Assembly: GCF_905147365.1 (NCBI RefSeq)
Contig: NC_056428.1
Coordinates: 14,972,001 to 15,036,000 of the forward strand
Length of the DNA: 64,000 nucleotides
Direction: 5' to 3'
Origin: Aricia agestis
Lineage: Eukaryota > Arthropoda > Insecta > Lepidoptera > Lycaenidae
The notes below the pieces were generated by a model that saw nothing but the letters and a program-made list of their open reading frames with translations, did no database searches and was not told the DNA's origin. Below, piece by piece: positions 47,082-56,722 of this stretch. Within the stretch, counting starts at the first letter, position 1. Every line of letters starts with the position of its first letter. Both the position numbers and the translations under genes were made by a program.

Positions 47082-47990
47082 TTTTTTTAGATTTTTTGGC
47101 AGGGTTTTATCTATTTACCGGCGCTTTTGATTGGTTAACTTCAGCTATATTTTTTATTTATGATACAAACCAGGTTTGAACCATAGATACAAATGTAGCT
47201 GTGTGAGATTTGGACCATAGATCTTTGATCACATATAATATATACTTACGTGATCGAAGCCATATATACTTGTACTATTATCTATTCTGTGGCCATATAG
47301 AAAAAGTTGTTCATTTTGACGGGCTCATTTGATGGTTTCAAGGATAACGGTGTTTACACAAACACACTGTATATATTTAAGTTTTTTAAGCTATCCGTAT
47401 ATTTTGAGTTGCAGGCTGCAGCTCATTAGAAAATAAAAAGCTATCACACAGCAATATTACAGACAGATTCCTTCTTACGCAAGTCAACAATAGTTATTTC
47501 AAAGCCAGCGATATCACTCGAGAATAGACATATTTTTTCACAAAAGTCGAGAAAAATCTAGCATTATTTAATTACATTTCCAGTAGCGCACAATGTCTTT
47601 GAGTTTTCATCTCAGTGCTGATGAGATTAATGCTGAATGTGGAATATTTGAGACGCCCTCAAAGAATAAGAGCGGATCGGGTGTAGTTGAGAACTTGAAT
47701 GCAACACGAAGAGGGTAAGATAGGGAGTATAAGTATAGATTTGGTAAAGCGTGTAGTATAATAGTGAGCGATTGCGATAAGAGATGATGCTATGCTAAAA
47801 AAGAGCTTCATTGGCGTAATCGAGCAAGCAAATGGTAGGAAATATATAACCTTAATGTACAAATCATTTTTAACATACAAAAAAAAACACAATATGTTGC
47901 AAAGGTAAGATGTTCACAGATATTGCGACTTTGAATAATAACAAAAAATAGCAGCATCTGCATCAAAATGTAGCTGCATTCGAAATAAAG
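47082..47990. other. no recognisable feature
   Basis: AT-rich unique sequence; overlapping open frames on the minus strand (47659-48044) are hydrophobic by composition only. Confidence 0.4.
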
Positions 47991-47991
47991 A

Positions 47992-48100
47992 TTATCGACC
48001 CTTGAATAATTAAAAATATGCGAAAGACTTAACCCTTCATGCAAATGAGTGCGAGAAAAATCACCACCGGTCTCCCAGACCAGGTGCTTTCATAGATAAA
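47992..48100 (-). repeat. dispersed repeat F, copy 2
   Basis: Reverse of 21746-21860: CACCTGGTCTGGGAGACCGG, CTCGCACTCATTTGCATG, GCATATTTTTAATTATTC. About 15 bases near the GATCGTCG of copy 1 are absent. Confidence 0.65.
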
Positions 48101-48339
48101 CAAATGAAGGGTGAAATACAACATGTCTTTTGACACCAAATGTTTTCTTAGCACGGTGAATAAATTAGTAATCTCATCTAATTTCACCTTTATAGCAAGT
48201 AAAAGAATTTGAAAAGCATTTAAAAATTAAATGTGATGCTTTAAATAAAAATTCACATTTTAATTAATTTGCAATGATTAGGACTTAGTCTATCGGCTTC
48301 ACAGTTACACAGCTATACCGATTTTATTTTAATTTATTT

Positions 48340-48475
48340 TTAATTTATTGTGCACAGGAAACATTACATAATTACAGTTTATACAGAAAACGACAAAAAG
48401 GGTCTGCTTATTTCTAAATAGAAATCTCTTTCAGCAGCCCTACGGAGAGAGATAGCATTAAAACAGCAGATAGGA
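48340..48475 (-). repeat. probable LINE 3' untranslated tail
   Basis: TTTATTGTGCACAGGAAAC, GACAAAAAGGGTCTGCTTAT and AAATCTCTTTCAGCAGCCC resemble the conserved 3' tail of lepidopteran non-LTR elements read in reverse. No coding part is attached. Confidence 0.45.
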
Positions 48476-48758
48476 CGTGCACAAATATGATTACATATTG
48501 TAATATACAACAATATGACGTGCTCGTCGAAGCAAATCTATTGCTATAATAAAAAAATATAAGCAATATAATAATAAACATAATAAAAAATCAAAATATA
48601 TCGAGTTTACTAAAATTTAGTAATGATAATATTATACTTGGGCCTTTGAATTATAGAAAGGGATATTTCTTATCACGAAAACAACATTTCTTACTTGATA
48701 ATTATTTATTTCAGTGCAATGAGGTAGCAGGCAACGTCTTATGGAAAATATATTTTTA

Positions 48759-48951
48759 TTAGACGACGCGCGCAACTTAGTTGCGCTAAAATTCGTTCAT
48801 TTTTTCCGGCATAAAAGTATCATATTAATATGTCCTTACCCACGACTCAAAGTATCTCCATGCCTTTCAGCAAAATTGGTTCAGTGGTTTGGGCGTGAAG
48901 AGGTAACAAACAGACAGACATAATTTCGCATAATATTTAATACTAGATGAC
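48759..48951 (-). mobile_element. Helitron-like element, family A, tandem copy 1
   Basis: TTAGACGACGCGCGCAACTT (CTAG lost) through GGTTCAGTGGTTTGGGCG to AATTTCGCATAATA. Its 5' end is directly joined to the next copy. Confidence 0.8.
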
Positions 48952-48952
48952 G

Positions 48953-49149
48953 CCCGCAACTCCGTTGCGGCAAAACTCGTTCATCGCGCAAGAACCCTAA
49001 ATTTTTCCGGGACACAAATTATCCTATGTCCTTTCCCGGGACTCAAAGTATCTCCATACCAAATTTCAGCAAAATCGATCCAGCGGTTTGGGCATGAAGA
49101 GGAAACAAACAGACACATAATTTCGCATATATATTAATAATAGCATGGA
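48953..49149 (-). mobile_element. Helitron-like element, family A, tandem copy 2, complete
   Basis: CTAG at 48953-48956 with A before it; hairpin CGCAACTCCGTTGCG; 5' end GCATGGA|T at 49144-49150. This is the cleanest family A copy in the window. Confidence 0.85.
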
Positions 49150-49150
49150 T

Positions 49151-50237
49151 CAAGAAATATTTATATCTTCCCGCTCCTACTGTGTCACAGGGCTAGCATG
49201 AAAATGTTTTCCCCATCCTTTGTCGAAGACAACGCACACATGGACGTCGGGTACAGCGGATAGCGAGCGCAGACATGTTTCACTTTTTTTCTTCAATCTC
49301 CACTTAAATATATATTGTAGAGAAAATAATGCATTTGAAAGTAATCCGAAGGATGCTACACAAATAGGCTTATAAGATATATCTATCATAATATAATAAA
49401 TGCGAAAGTGTTGTTATAAAATGATGTCTGTTATAGGTATATTCATTATTCACGTTAGCCCTCAACCGAGTTTGATAGGCATACGTACTTTGAGTAAGTT
49501 TGTAGGGACTAAGGAGAGTACGGTAAAAATGTACGGTTCCGGTTTAATTAACGCGTTCCAGTTGCGAGCAGCCTCTTGTTTTATTGTTTTTTTTTTCGTT
49601 ATCTTATAGAGAATAAGTATTTACTTGCGTTTTTTATTAGTATCAAAGGCTGTAATTAATGTTTAATGGACTTGCTACTCCTCCACAGATGCTAATGCCG
49701 GAAGCTTATTAGAAAATCTAATAATAATAATAATTGTTGATTGTAGTCTAAATTTCGAATATGAGAATGTCCTAGGAAGACCAGTAAAAGCATTTTAAGA
49801 AATGTGCGTTGGAACGGCAGGACTAATCATAATCTACTGTGATATAAAACTTTTATTGTAAGCATCTGAACCAATATCGTTATATAAATAAATACAATAT
49901 TCGAAACTGATATTATGATTCCTGTTATTTCAATTTCATATAAAAATATTATACGCTCATTACAGGTTCTTCAATGGAGTGTGCGTATTGATTTTCGTTT
50001 CACCGCTGATTCGAAAATAAAAAAAAAACAGTAATCGGGACTTGAAAAGAAAGAAAAAAAAATTAAACAAACTGCGCCGTCGGCTGGCGTCCGTCGGCAC
50101 TCGGCATGTTTGATGTTAACGGATGAGCATCGCGATTTTCTGACCCACTTACTGCCGCGTTTAGCGCGATTATTTATTACACAGGTACACTAATAAATAT
50201 ACAGATATTTAGACACAAAGAATTAGTCATATTATAC
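49151..50237. other. unique sequence with one GC-richer patch
   Basis: 50072-50168 is GC-rich (GCGCCGTCGGCTGGCGTCC; CTGCCGCGTTTAGCGCG) without a clear open frame or splice sites. It could be regulatory. Confidence 0.35.
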
Positions 50238-50238
50238 A

Positions 50239-50560
50239 CTAGCTGTTACCCGCGACTTAGTCCGCGTCAACAAAATGTAAAATACATAGGTAAAAAATAA
50301 AAAAGTAAAAATATGTCCTCCTCCTTTTTGGAAGTCGGTTAAAAAGTAGCCTAAGTTACTCCTTATTACATCAGCTATCTGCCAATAAAAGTCCCGACAA
50401 AATCGGTCCAGCCATTTCGGAGATTAGCCGGAACAAACAGACAGACATACAGACAGACAAAAATTCTAAAAATTGTTATTTTGGTGTAAGTACCGTCTAA
50501 ATATTAAACGGTTATTTTAATATAACAAACAGACACTCCAATTTTATTTATATGTATAGA
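50239..50560 (-). mobile_element. Helitron-like element, family D, complete
   Basis: On the minus strand A|TCTATACATATAAATAAAA leads to hairpin CGCGGACTAAGTCGCG, GGTAACAG (8 nt) and CTAG|T. The body carries CCGAAATGGCTGGACCGATT and TCCAAAAAGGAGGAGG. Length 322 bp, non-coding. Confidence 0.85.
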
Positions 50561-51294
50561 TGTATAGATTATACAAGTAACAGTATGAAGTGAGAAAAGA
50601 CTAACTAGGAGAGAGGACAAAGGTTACTTTTTATCGGGAGAAAATGTACAGCGTCGTAGTGTTATTATGCTCGCAAAATGTGTGATTGGCAAATGGCACA
50701 TAATATAATGCACTGGTTGTATAATGCATAGTTTGTCTAGATAAATTGCAAATTGATCTTATTAGTACTTACAAGACTTTAAGGAGTGTTTTTTGTGCGA
50801 TTTATTTATGCTTTTATAAAACTTGAAATTTAACTTCATAGACTGTCTTGCAGAAAATGAAACTTATTACTAACGCCTAGTTTTAGAGGATTTTCTTCTG
50901 ACTGAAGTTTACCTTTTAAAAGCTTTAAGATCGGTTAACCATTTCATGTAAGTCAATCAAAACAGTCAGAAAAGATAAACTCCTATCAATAATCCAAGGA
51001 ACTGGGCACTACTTATTTTGTCATTGCGACATATTCTCAATATCTTTGCAAAATAACAAGAAGATGACCTAAGACAATATGAAATAAAAAAACTGGCAAA
51101 ACGCACTGTCTCACGAAATAAGAAGAAGGAGACGTGACGTAGATAGTGTGACGTCGGATGTCATCGAACCACCCTGACCCAGTCGGGGGAAGTTCTGGTC
51201 AAGGTGAAGGCATTAACGTCTCACTTAGAACAACTCCGCCGCCATCTTAAGATTCGAGTGCGACTGGGGTGGTCTTGATAGTTGGGTATTAATT
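50561..51294. other. no recognisable feature
   Basis: Unique. 51120-51290 is GC-richer and includes CCGCCGCCATCTTAAG. 50590-50670 may be an eroded Helitron family A piece. Confidence 0.35.
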
Positions 51295-51483
51295 AGGGTG
51301 TTTGAAATTCTATTTGCCACCGGGTACCACTATGTTTATTAGCCTTAGGATCTATCGTGTCAAACTGCTGTCACATGTCACGATATTGTATCTGTCATGT
51401 TTCACGATAATATGGCTTTTTGACACGATAGATCCTAAGGCTACATAGCGGCATCTGGTGGCAAATAGAATTTCAGACACCCT
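51295..51483. mobile_element. MITE, AGGGTGTYTGAAATTC ends
   Basis: The 189-bp element's arms of about 65 bases pair well: AGGGTGTTTGAAATTC and GCCTTAGGATCTATCGTG on the left against GAATTTCAGACACCCT and CACGATAGATCCTAAGGC on the right. Confidence 0.85.
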
Positions 51484-51978
51484 CATTATTATAATGATGT
51501 AAAGGATGAATCAGTCATAAAAATCAACTAAGCTCGTCTAGTTTCACACGTCACCTAACTAAATATTATGTAGGTAAGTATTTATTACAATTTCATATAT
51601 GTAGGTATGTATTTATTTTAATTGAAACAGTTGTCTGTATCAACCGTCTCACCTAACTTATTATTACTCATTAGTCTGTATTCGATAGTCGATACTCTTA
51701 TTGCAACACAAACGACAAAATGTGAGGCTTACTTCTTAAATTCAATATCATATTTTGCCCAAGGTACACTCAACTTCCTAAAGGAAATTAGTGCGACACT
51801 GGCTATTTCAGAAGTTGAGTCTAATAAGGAAACAAAAATCAGAACATAATGTCTTCAAAAAGGGCTTAGGAATACGGGATTGAGAATGCTAGGTCGGGAA
51901 TACTGAGTTGTAGAGAAACTGGCGATGAAATTTTTTACAAGACTCTGTCAAACCTGCGTGACAACTTGGAGAGGCTTG
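51484..51978. other. no recognisable feature
   Basis: AT-rich. The 75-codon open frame at 51622-51849 shows no domain. Confidence 0.4.
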
Positions 51979-52049
51979 TAACTCAACGTATAAAAAGAGT
52001 GACAGTAACATACAGTATGTTACTGTCACTCTTTTTATACGTTGAGTTA
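51979..52049. repeat. perfect 34-bp palindrome, 3-base loop
   Basis: The arm 51979-52012 is the exact reverse complement of 52016-52049 (outer ends TAACTCAACGTATAAAAAG / CTTTTTATACGTTGAGTTA), with loop CAG. No terminal-repeat family in this window shares the arms. Confidence 0.95.
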
Positions 52050-52927
52050 AACCTGAATCAAAATAAGATTAAACTTTTATTAATGTTTTTGTTCTTAATA
52101 ATTATGATCGTTTCTATTTATTTTTGTAAAATTCTGTTTTTTCAAGGAAATGTTTTAGTAAGAGTTGAATTTTCTTTGAAGTTCATTTAATAACATAACG
52201 TTTGTCAGAAATAAGCATTGTGTGTGCGTGTGTGATACCTTTTTGCGTTGATTTGAATATTAAACATTAATTGATAAAATTAATTATCTTATTTCAATTC
52301 CGCGTAACTAGCCATTAAGTGCCCATTTTAGTAAATTTATATTCAAATCAAATCCGCGGTGTCGCAGTCCACAGAGCATAAATTATATTATATTTTCTGT
52401 AAAATATTTTCATAACAAGCGATACACGAACGAACGATACGCGAACACATAAATATTAAATAATTACATAATGTGTAAAAATAAGCTCAAAATATAATAT
52501 ATGTACTTACTTAAAAATAAGAAACTAATTAAGTTTCAACATTCCCCTGTAAAATTAAATCTATTGCAGATACGCAGACTTTACGTGTGGTAGATTCGCG
52601 CATTTGCACTATCCCCGACGATAAACTATTTTTATATTCAATATAAAATAAATTGACAAGTACCAAGTAGAGTTGGTCGCAGTTTTTGAAGTTCGCTAAG
52701 TAATAAGATAATGAAGAACAGCGTCGGGGTACGAATTAAAACAGGCGGTACGTGCGACGCGACAGCGGGACCGTCTGTACGAGTTTTCTTTTTTTTTTTT
52801 ATAGTATTATATCTGTAGACAGTGTTATTTGTTATTTCTATTTTATATTTTGATGATAATAAGTCTTCAGACTGCGCGGCGATAGTATTATTTCGATTTG
52901 GTCAGAAAGAGGACTGCGGGGATAAAT
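52050..52927. other. no recognisable element
   Basis: AT-rich. 52735-52785 is GC-rich (GGCGGTACGTGCGACGCG; ACAGCGGGACCGTCTG) just before a T-run. No exon supported. Confidence 0.35.
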
Positions 52928-53118
52928 TGGTCACATTTAGCAATTCCTCTCAATCAATTCAGCAAATGAATTGTCTAAACTGTCAAAATGACAAATGTCA
53001 AATCAGTACAAAAATACAGAAATGAATTGAAAGCAGAGTTGTATTTTGCGATTTTAGAAAAATTAGTCATATTATGATTCATATCATGATTCTTCAAAGC
53101 GACCATTTTAGCCCCGCG
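52928..53118 (-). mobile_element. internal copy of the CAGGGCTTGTACC MITE
   Basis: Reverse of 27391-27583: CAATTCCTCTCAATC, GACAAATGTCAAATCAG and AAAGCGACCATTTTAGCCCC. Neither terminal arm is preserved. Confidence 0.75.
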
Positions 53119-53787
53119 GTTATTATATTTCTAACAATATTATTGCATATTATAGTTTATCGATAGTGAGCTATTTTTATAGCTTAAAGTTAGAGAAATG
53201 TTAATAAGGTGTCATAAAGTGATGATATTCCACTAGTCATAGTGGTGTCGCAACGTATTGTACGCTAACAGTAGGAAAATTTGTAATAATAGTAAGTTCC
53301 ATTCGTACAGCACGTGTAAAAGAATCTTCTTGTCGGGAATTCATACACGTAGCTTGTCCCTTTAATTGCAGTTTATGGCAATTATTTTATTTTTTCGTTA
53401 ACTCAATTAATACGAACAATATAAAATATATTTCATTAAAAGAATAACAAAAATATCCATTCGCTCGCAATTTTCTTACAAAAAAATCCCTCAAGAGTCC
53501 CGCTGTTGCGACGTTTATTTTATTCCTTGTTTATTTAATGAGTGAATCTGAGAGACGACCTCGTTATGACGTCACCACGACGCCAAAGGGGACGAAGATA
53601 GGCAACACCACAAGTGCGAGCGAGAGGTCCGATCAGCTGATCATGAATGGACTCCTTGAGAAATCGAATTGTTTAACTATCCAGTTAAACTCCAAGTTAA
53701 ATATTATTAAAGTTATGAAGGAAGTTCCCAGTTCAAGGTGGGTCAGCCTTCAACTTTGTTACCTGAGTTTCTTTTGTTGTTATATTT
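53119..53787. other. unique stretch with an open frame of unknown meaning
   Basis: An open frame begins at ATG 53538 (MSESERRPRYDVTTTPKG...) and stays open for about 80 codons of unique sequence before running into a Helitron fragment. A perfect TGACGTCA lies at 53567-53574. No domain recognised and no splice evidence, so I do not call a gene. Confidence 0.3.
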
Positions 53788-53910
53788 TACAAGTTGGTAG
53801 GGACATACTTCGAGTCCCGGGGAAGGATATAGGATACTTTTTATCCCGGAAAAATGTACGATTTCAGCACAATAATCGAGTTTTGGCGCAACGTAGCGGG
53901 CGTTATCTAG
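53788..53910 (+). mobile_element. Helitron-like element, family A, 5'-truncated
   Basis: GTAGGGACATACTTCGAGTC, GATACTTTTTATCCCGG, CGCAACGTAGCGGGCGTTAT, then CTAG|T at 53907-53911. Confidence 0.75.
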
Positions 53911-54202
53911 TAATGAAATAAACAACAATTAAAAGGTGTGACTATTGACAACACCCCAATGTATAGGTATTTCGGCAATCATTTTTTTTTTATCTATTTA
54001 TCAAAGGAGTTTTGTCGGTGACCGACTATGCCACCCCTATGAAACAAAATATAAAATTACAACATAAGATACTTAAATACTAATTGCAATAAAATCATTA
54101 TATATGTCTAGTAGAATTCGGGCCTCTCTTGAATTAGGTGAGGATAGAAAACTATTACAAACTCCTATGTTTCCTAAAATAACCGAGGCTTAGTAGCCTA
54201 TA

Positions 54203-54282
54203 GGGAAGAATATCGACATAGTCGTCGAGATTCTTCCCGACCACACTCAATCAATACAATGTATTGATGGGGTGTGGTCGGG
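54203..54282. repeat. two adjoining hairpins
   Basis: GGGAAGAAT (54203-54211) pairs with ATTCTTCCC (54230-54238). The overlapping second hairpin has 23-base arms 54236-54258 and 54260-54282 (CCCGACCACAC / GTGTGGTCGGG) with two mismatches and a one-base loop. Confidence 0.8.
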
Positions 54283-54722
54283 AGGAAGTTGATTCCTATG
54301 CAATTGACAGACCAACGTTATTTCGTCGAATATGTCAATTCAATGTTAATTGTGATCTGTCAGCTGGGTTTGGCGTAACGCGACCAAACTACCAGTACTT
54401 CGACTGGTAAGAGACGGACATGTATTAATACCTGTCATTTCTTTCGGGTTTCGCCAGGATAAGTTAAGGGCTGGCGCGCTGGCTGATATAATTTATTTTT
54501 AAAATTAAATTTTGAAATTGAATTCTGACAGTTTTCTTTGCATACAGTGCCAAAATATAAACAACAACTAAATTTGTAGGTAACGACCCTAGCGACAACT
54601 TTTGTCATAACGCGTCAAACTTAAAAATTTCAACCTCAGTTCTAAGTCGGTATACTCTATAATTCTGTCTACTCTGCTACTTAGGTCCCCGATTTGCACA
54701 GGCATCAACTTCTCTGATAGTA
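54281..54722. mobile_element. MITE family H, copy 4, split by an insertion
   Basis: GAGGAAGTTGATTCCTATGC begins the left half, which stops at 54392 after CGACCAAACTAC. The right half resumes at 54681 with TTAGGTCCCCGATTTGCA and ends CATCAACTTCTCTGAT. Confidence 0.8.
54393..54680. mobile_element. 288-bp insertion inside MITE family H
   Basis: Comparison with the unbroken copy at 42964 places an extra segment here. CTAC occurs at both junctions (54389-54392 and 54677-54680) and may be a 4-base target duplication. The segment begins CAGTACTTCGACTGG; its class is unknown. Confidence 0.65.
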
Positions 54723-54731
54723 CATGTTCAG

Positions 54732-54773
54732 GTGTTCCACATAATGCACCATTTGGTGCATTATGTGGAACAC
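54732..54773. repeat. perfect 20-bp palindrome, 2-base loop
   Basis: GTGTTCCACATAATGCACCA (54732-54751) pairs exactly with 54754-54773. Confidence 0.95.
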
Positions 54774-54820
54774 TTAGAAACTCATAGGAAACTGATTGCA
54801 GTTTCCTATGAGTTTCTAAG
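54773..54820. repeat. perfect 22-bp palindrome, 4-base loop
   Basis: The arm 54773-54794 (CTTAGAAACTCATAGGAAAC...) pairs exactly with 54799-54820; loop ATTG. It shares its first base with the end of the preceding palindrome. Confidence 0.95.
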
Positions 54821-54884
54821 CACCAAAACCTAGCAGCATCTAAAAATTGCCTAAAGTATAGTAAAAATAGTTCAGTAAGTAATA

Positions 54885-54907
54885 GTTGAGTTGAGTTGAG
54901 TTGAGTT
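54885..54907 (+). repeat. TTGAG pentamer array
   Basis: Four to five copies of TTGAG in a row. Confidence 0.9.
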
Positions 54908-55094
54908 CAGTAAAAGCAAAACCAGTTGTGCTCGTTTCTTTGAATGAAAATCTGTACTTATCAGGGATTGTAAATAATATATTGAGTAATTTATGTTGAT
55001 TTCCTTACCAAAGTAAGCCTGTATTTCTTTTTACGTTCGGAACGCCGATCGTATCTATAGTCAAGACCAATTATTTGAAAGTAGTATTATGACC

Positions 55095-55243
55095 GAGCAT
55101 TAAAATCTGTTTAGCAAGCGGAAACTGTACATTCTGCCGTTATATCTTATATTATCCTTTCCGGAAATCTCAAATTATCTCCCTTCGAAATTTCATCAGA
55201 ATCGGCACAACAGAGGTAGCAGACAGACATATTTTTATATTCT
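55095..55243 (-). repeat. diverged Helitron family A copy
   Basis: GGAAACTGTACATTCTGCCG, CGAAATTTCATCAGAATCGG and AGACAGACATA keep the family order; the 3' terminus is lost. Confidence 0.5.
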
Positions 55244-55244
55244 A

Positions 55245-55560
55245 CTAGCGACCCGCCCGGCTTCGCATCGGGTATAAAATATACAGCCACTGAAAAAATG
55301 ATTAAAATCGATTCAGCAGTTTTGACTTGTATTCATTATTACTAAACCGATCTAGCTAGGAATCATTTTTAGAAAATGACATTTTATTCGTATTCGTGAA
55401 TGTTATTATACCTATAACCTTCCTCTTGAATCACTGTATCTACTAAAGAAAACCGCAACCGTTTTGATTAAGTTACGTAGTTTTAAAGATTAAAGGGAAC
55501 AAAAGGACATGAGGGGAAAAAAGCGACTTTGTTTTATAATAATGTATAGATAATAGGATT
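55245..55560 (-). mobile_element. Helitron-like element, CCCGGCTTCG type, complete
   Basis: CTAG at 55245-55248 preceded by A; hairpin CCCGATGCGAAGCCGGG just inside; 5' end A|TCTATACATTATTATAAAA at 55560. About 316 bp, non-coding. Confidence 0.8.
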
Positions 55561-55568
55561 AAAGATGA

Positions 55569-56069
55569 CTAGAGATCGCCCAATGGTCGAAACTCGACCT
55601 TACTTGCAACGACATTAGGACTACTACCTAGGTATATTTTGTAAAAAATATATTGACTTCATCATAGTTTTTTTCAATTCTTGTCTCTGGGACTCAGCTG
55701 ATCACAGACTGGCCTTTTAAGCATTGTCAAATAGTATCTAAAATTAAATAAAAAAAACAATACTTAATCCTTTTTTAATTTGTCAACTTGTTGTCAGCAG
55801 ACTTCAAACATAAATAAAAGAGTATAATTCGTATGTATATGCTTGTCACTCAAAAATCTGTCATTCTTCCTAGTAGTAGTGTCGTAGTGTGTGTAACGTT
55901 TTATTTGTTAAAAATATATAATATGATAAAAGCATAATTTCAAAATAATATTAGCTCGATGCACTCCTTCACCATATAAACTATAACTGTGCAAAATTTC
56001 ATGCACCTACGTTTCCCCATTTTTGGTAAAAAGGGATACAAAGTTTTTGGCTCACGTATTAATATATAG
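55569..56069 (-). mobile_element. Helitron-like element, family G, copy 2
   Basis: CTAG at 55569-55572 with A before it; hairpin GGTCGAAACTCGACC at 55585-55599, 12 nt inside CTAG. The body contains CTGTCTCTGGGACTCAGC, GCTTGTCACTCAAAAATCTG and TTTTTGGCTCACGTATTAA. The 5' TC has one changed base. Confidence 0.85.
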
Positions 56070-56226
56070 TCACGTATTAGTATATAAAAAATTATTCGTC
56101 AATAAGTCAATAATAAATAAGTAAGTAACTGACAATAAGACGAAATATTTCGTAGAGCCTATTGCTACGGGTAGGTAATCGCGTAGAACTCTGTAGCACG
56201 TCTAGGTCTACGAATATTTAAAAGTA

Positions 56227-56722
56227 CTAGAGATCGCCCAATGGTCGAAATTCGACCTTACCTGCAACGACATTTATTAGGACTATACCTATATTTTGTA
56301 AAAAATAATGACTTCATCATAGTTTTTTTCAATTCTTGTCTCTGGGACTCAGCTGATCTTAGACTGGCCGATTAAGCATTGTCTAATTAGTATCTAAAAT
56401 TAAATAAAAAAAAGAACAATAATCCTTTTTCAATTTGTCAACTTGTTGTCAACAGATTTCAACCATAGATAAAAGAGTATAATTCGTATGTATATGCTTG
56501 TCACTCAAAAATCTGTCATTTTTCCTAGTAGTAGTGTCGTAGTGTGTGTAACGTTTTATTTGTTAAAAATATATATGTTATAAACATAATTTCAAAATAA
56601 TATTAGGTCGATGCACTCCTCCTCCATATAAACTATAACTGTGCGAAATTTCATGCACCTACGTTTCCCCATTTTTGGTAAAAAGGGATACAAAGTTTTT
56701 GGCTCACGTATTAATATATAGA
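56227..56722 (-). mobile_element. Helitron-like element, family G, copy 3, complete
   Basis: On the minus strand A|TCTATATATTAATACGTG to CTAG|T (56227-56230), with hairpin GGTCGAATTTCGACC 12 nt before CTAG. Length 496 bp. It lies 157 bp from copy 2 in the same orientation. Confidence 0.85.
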
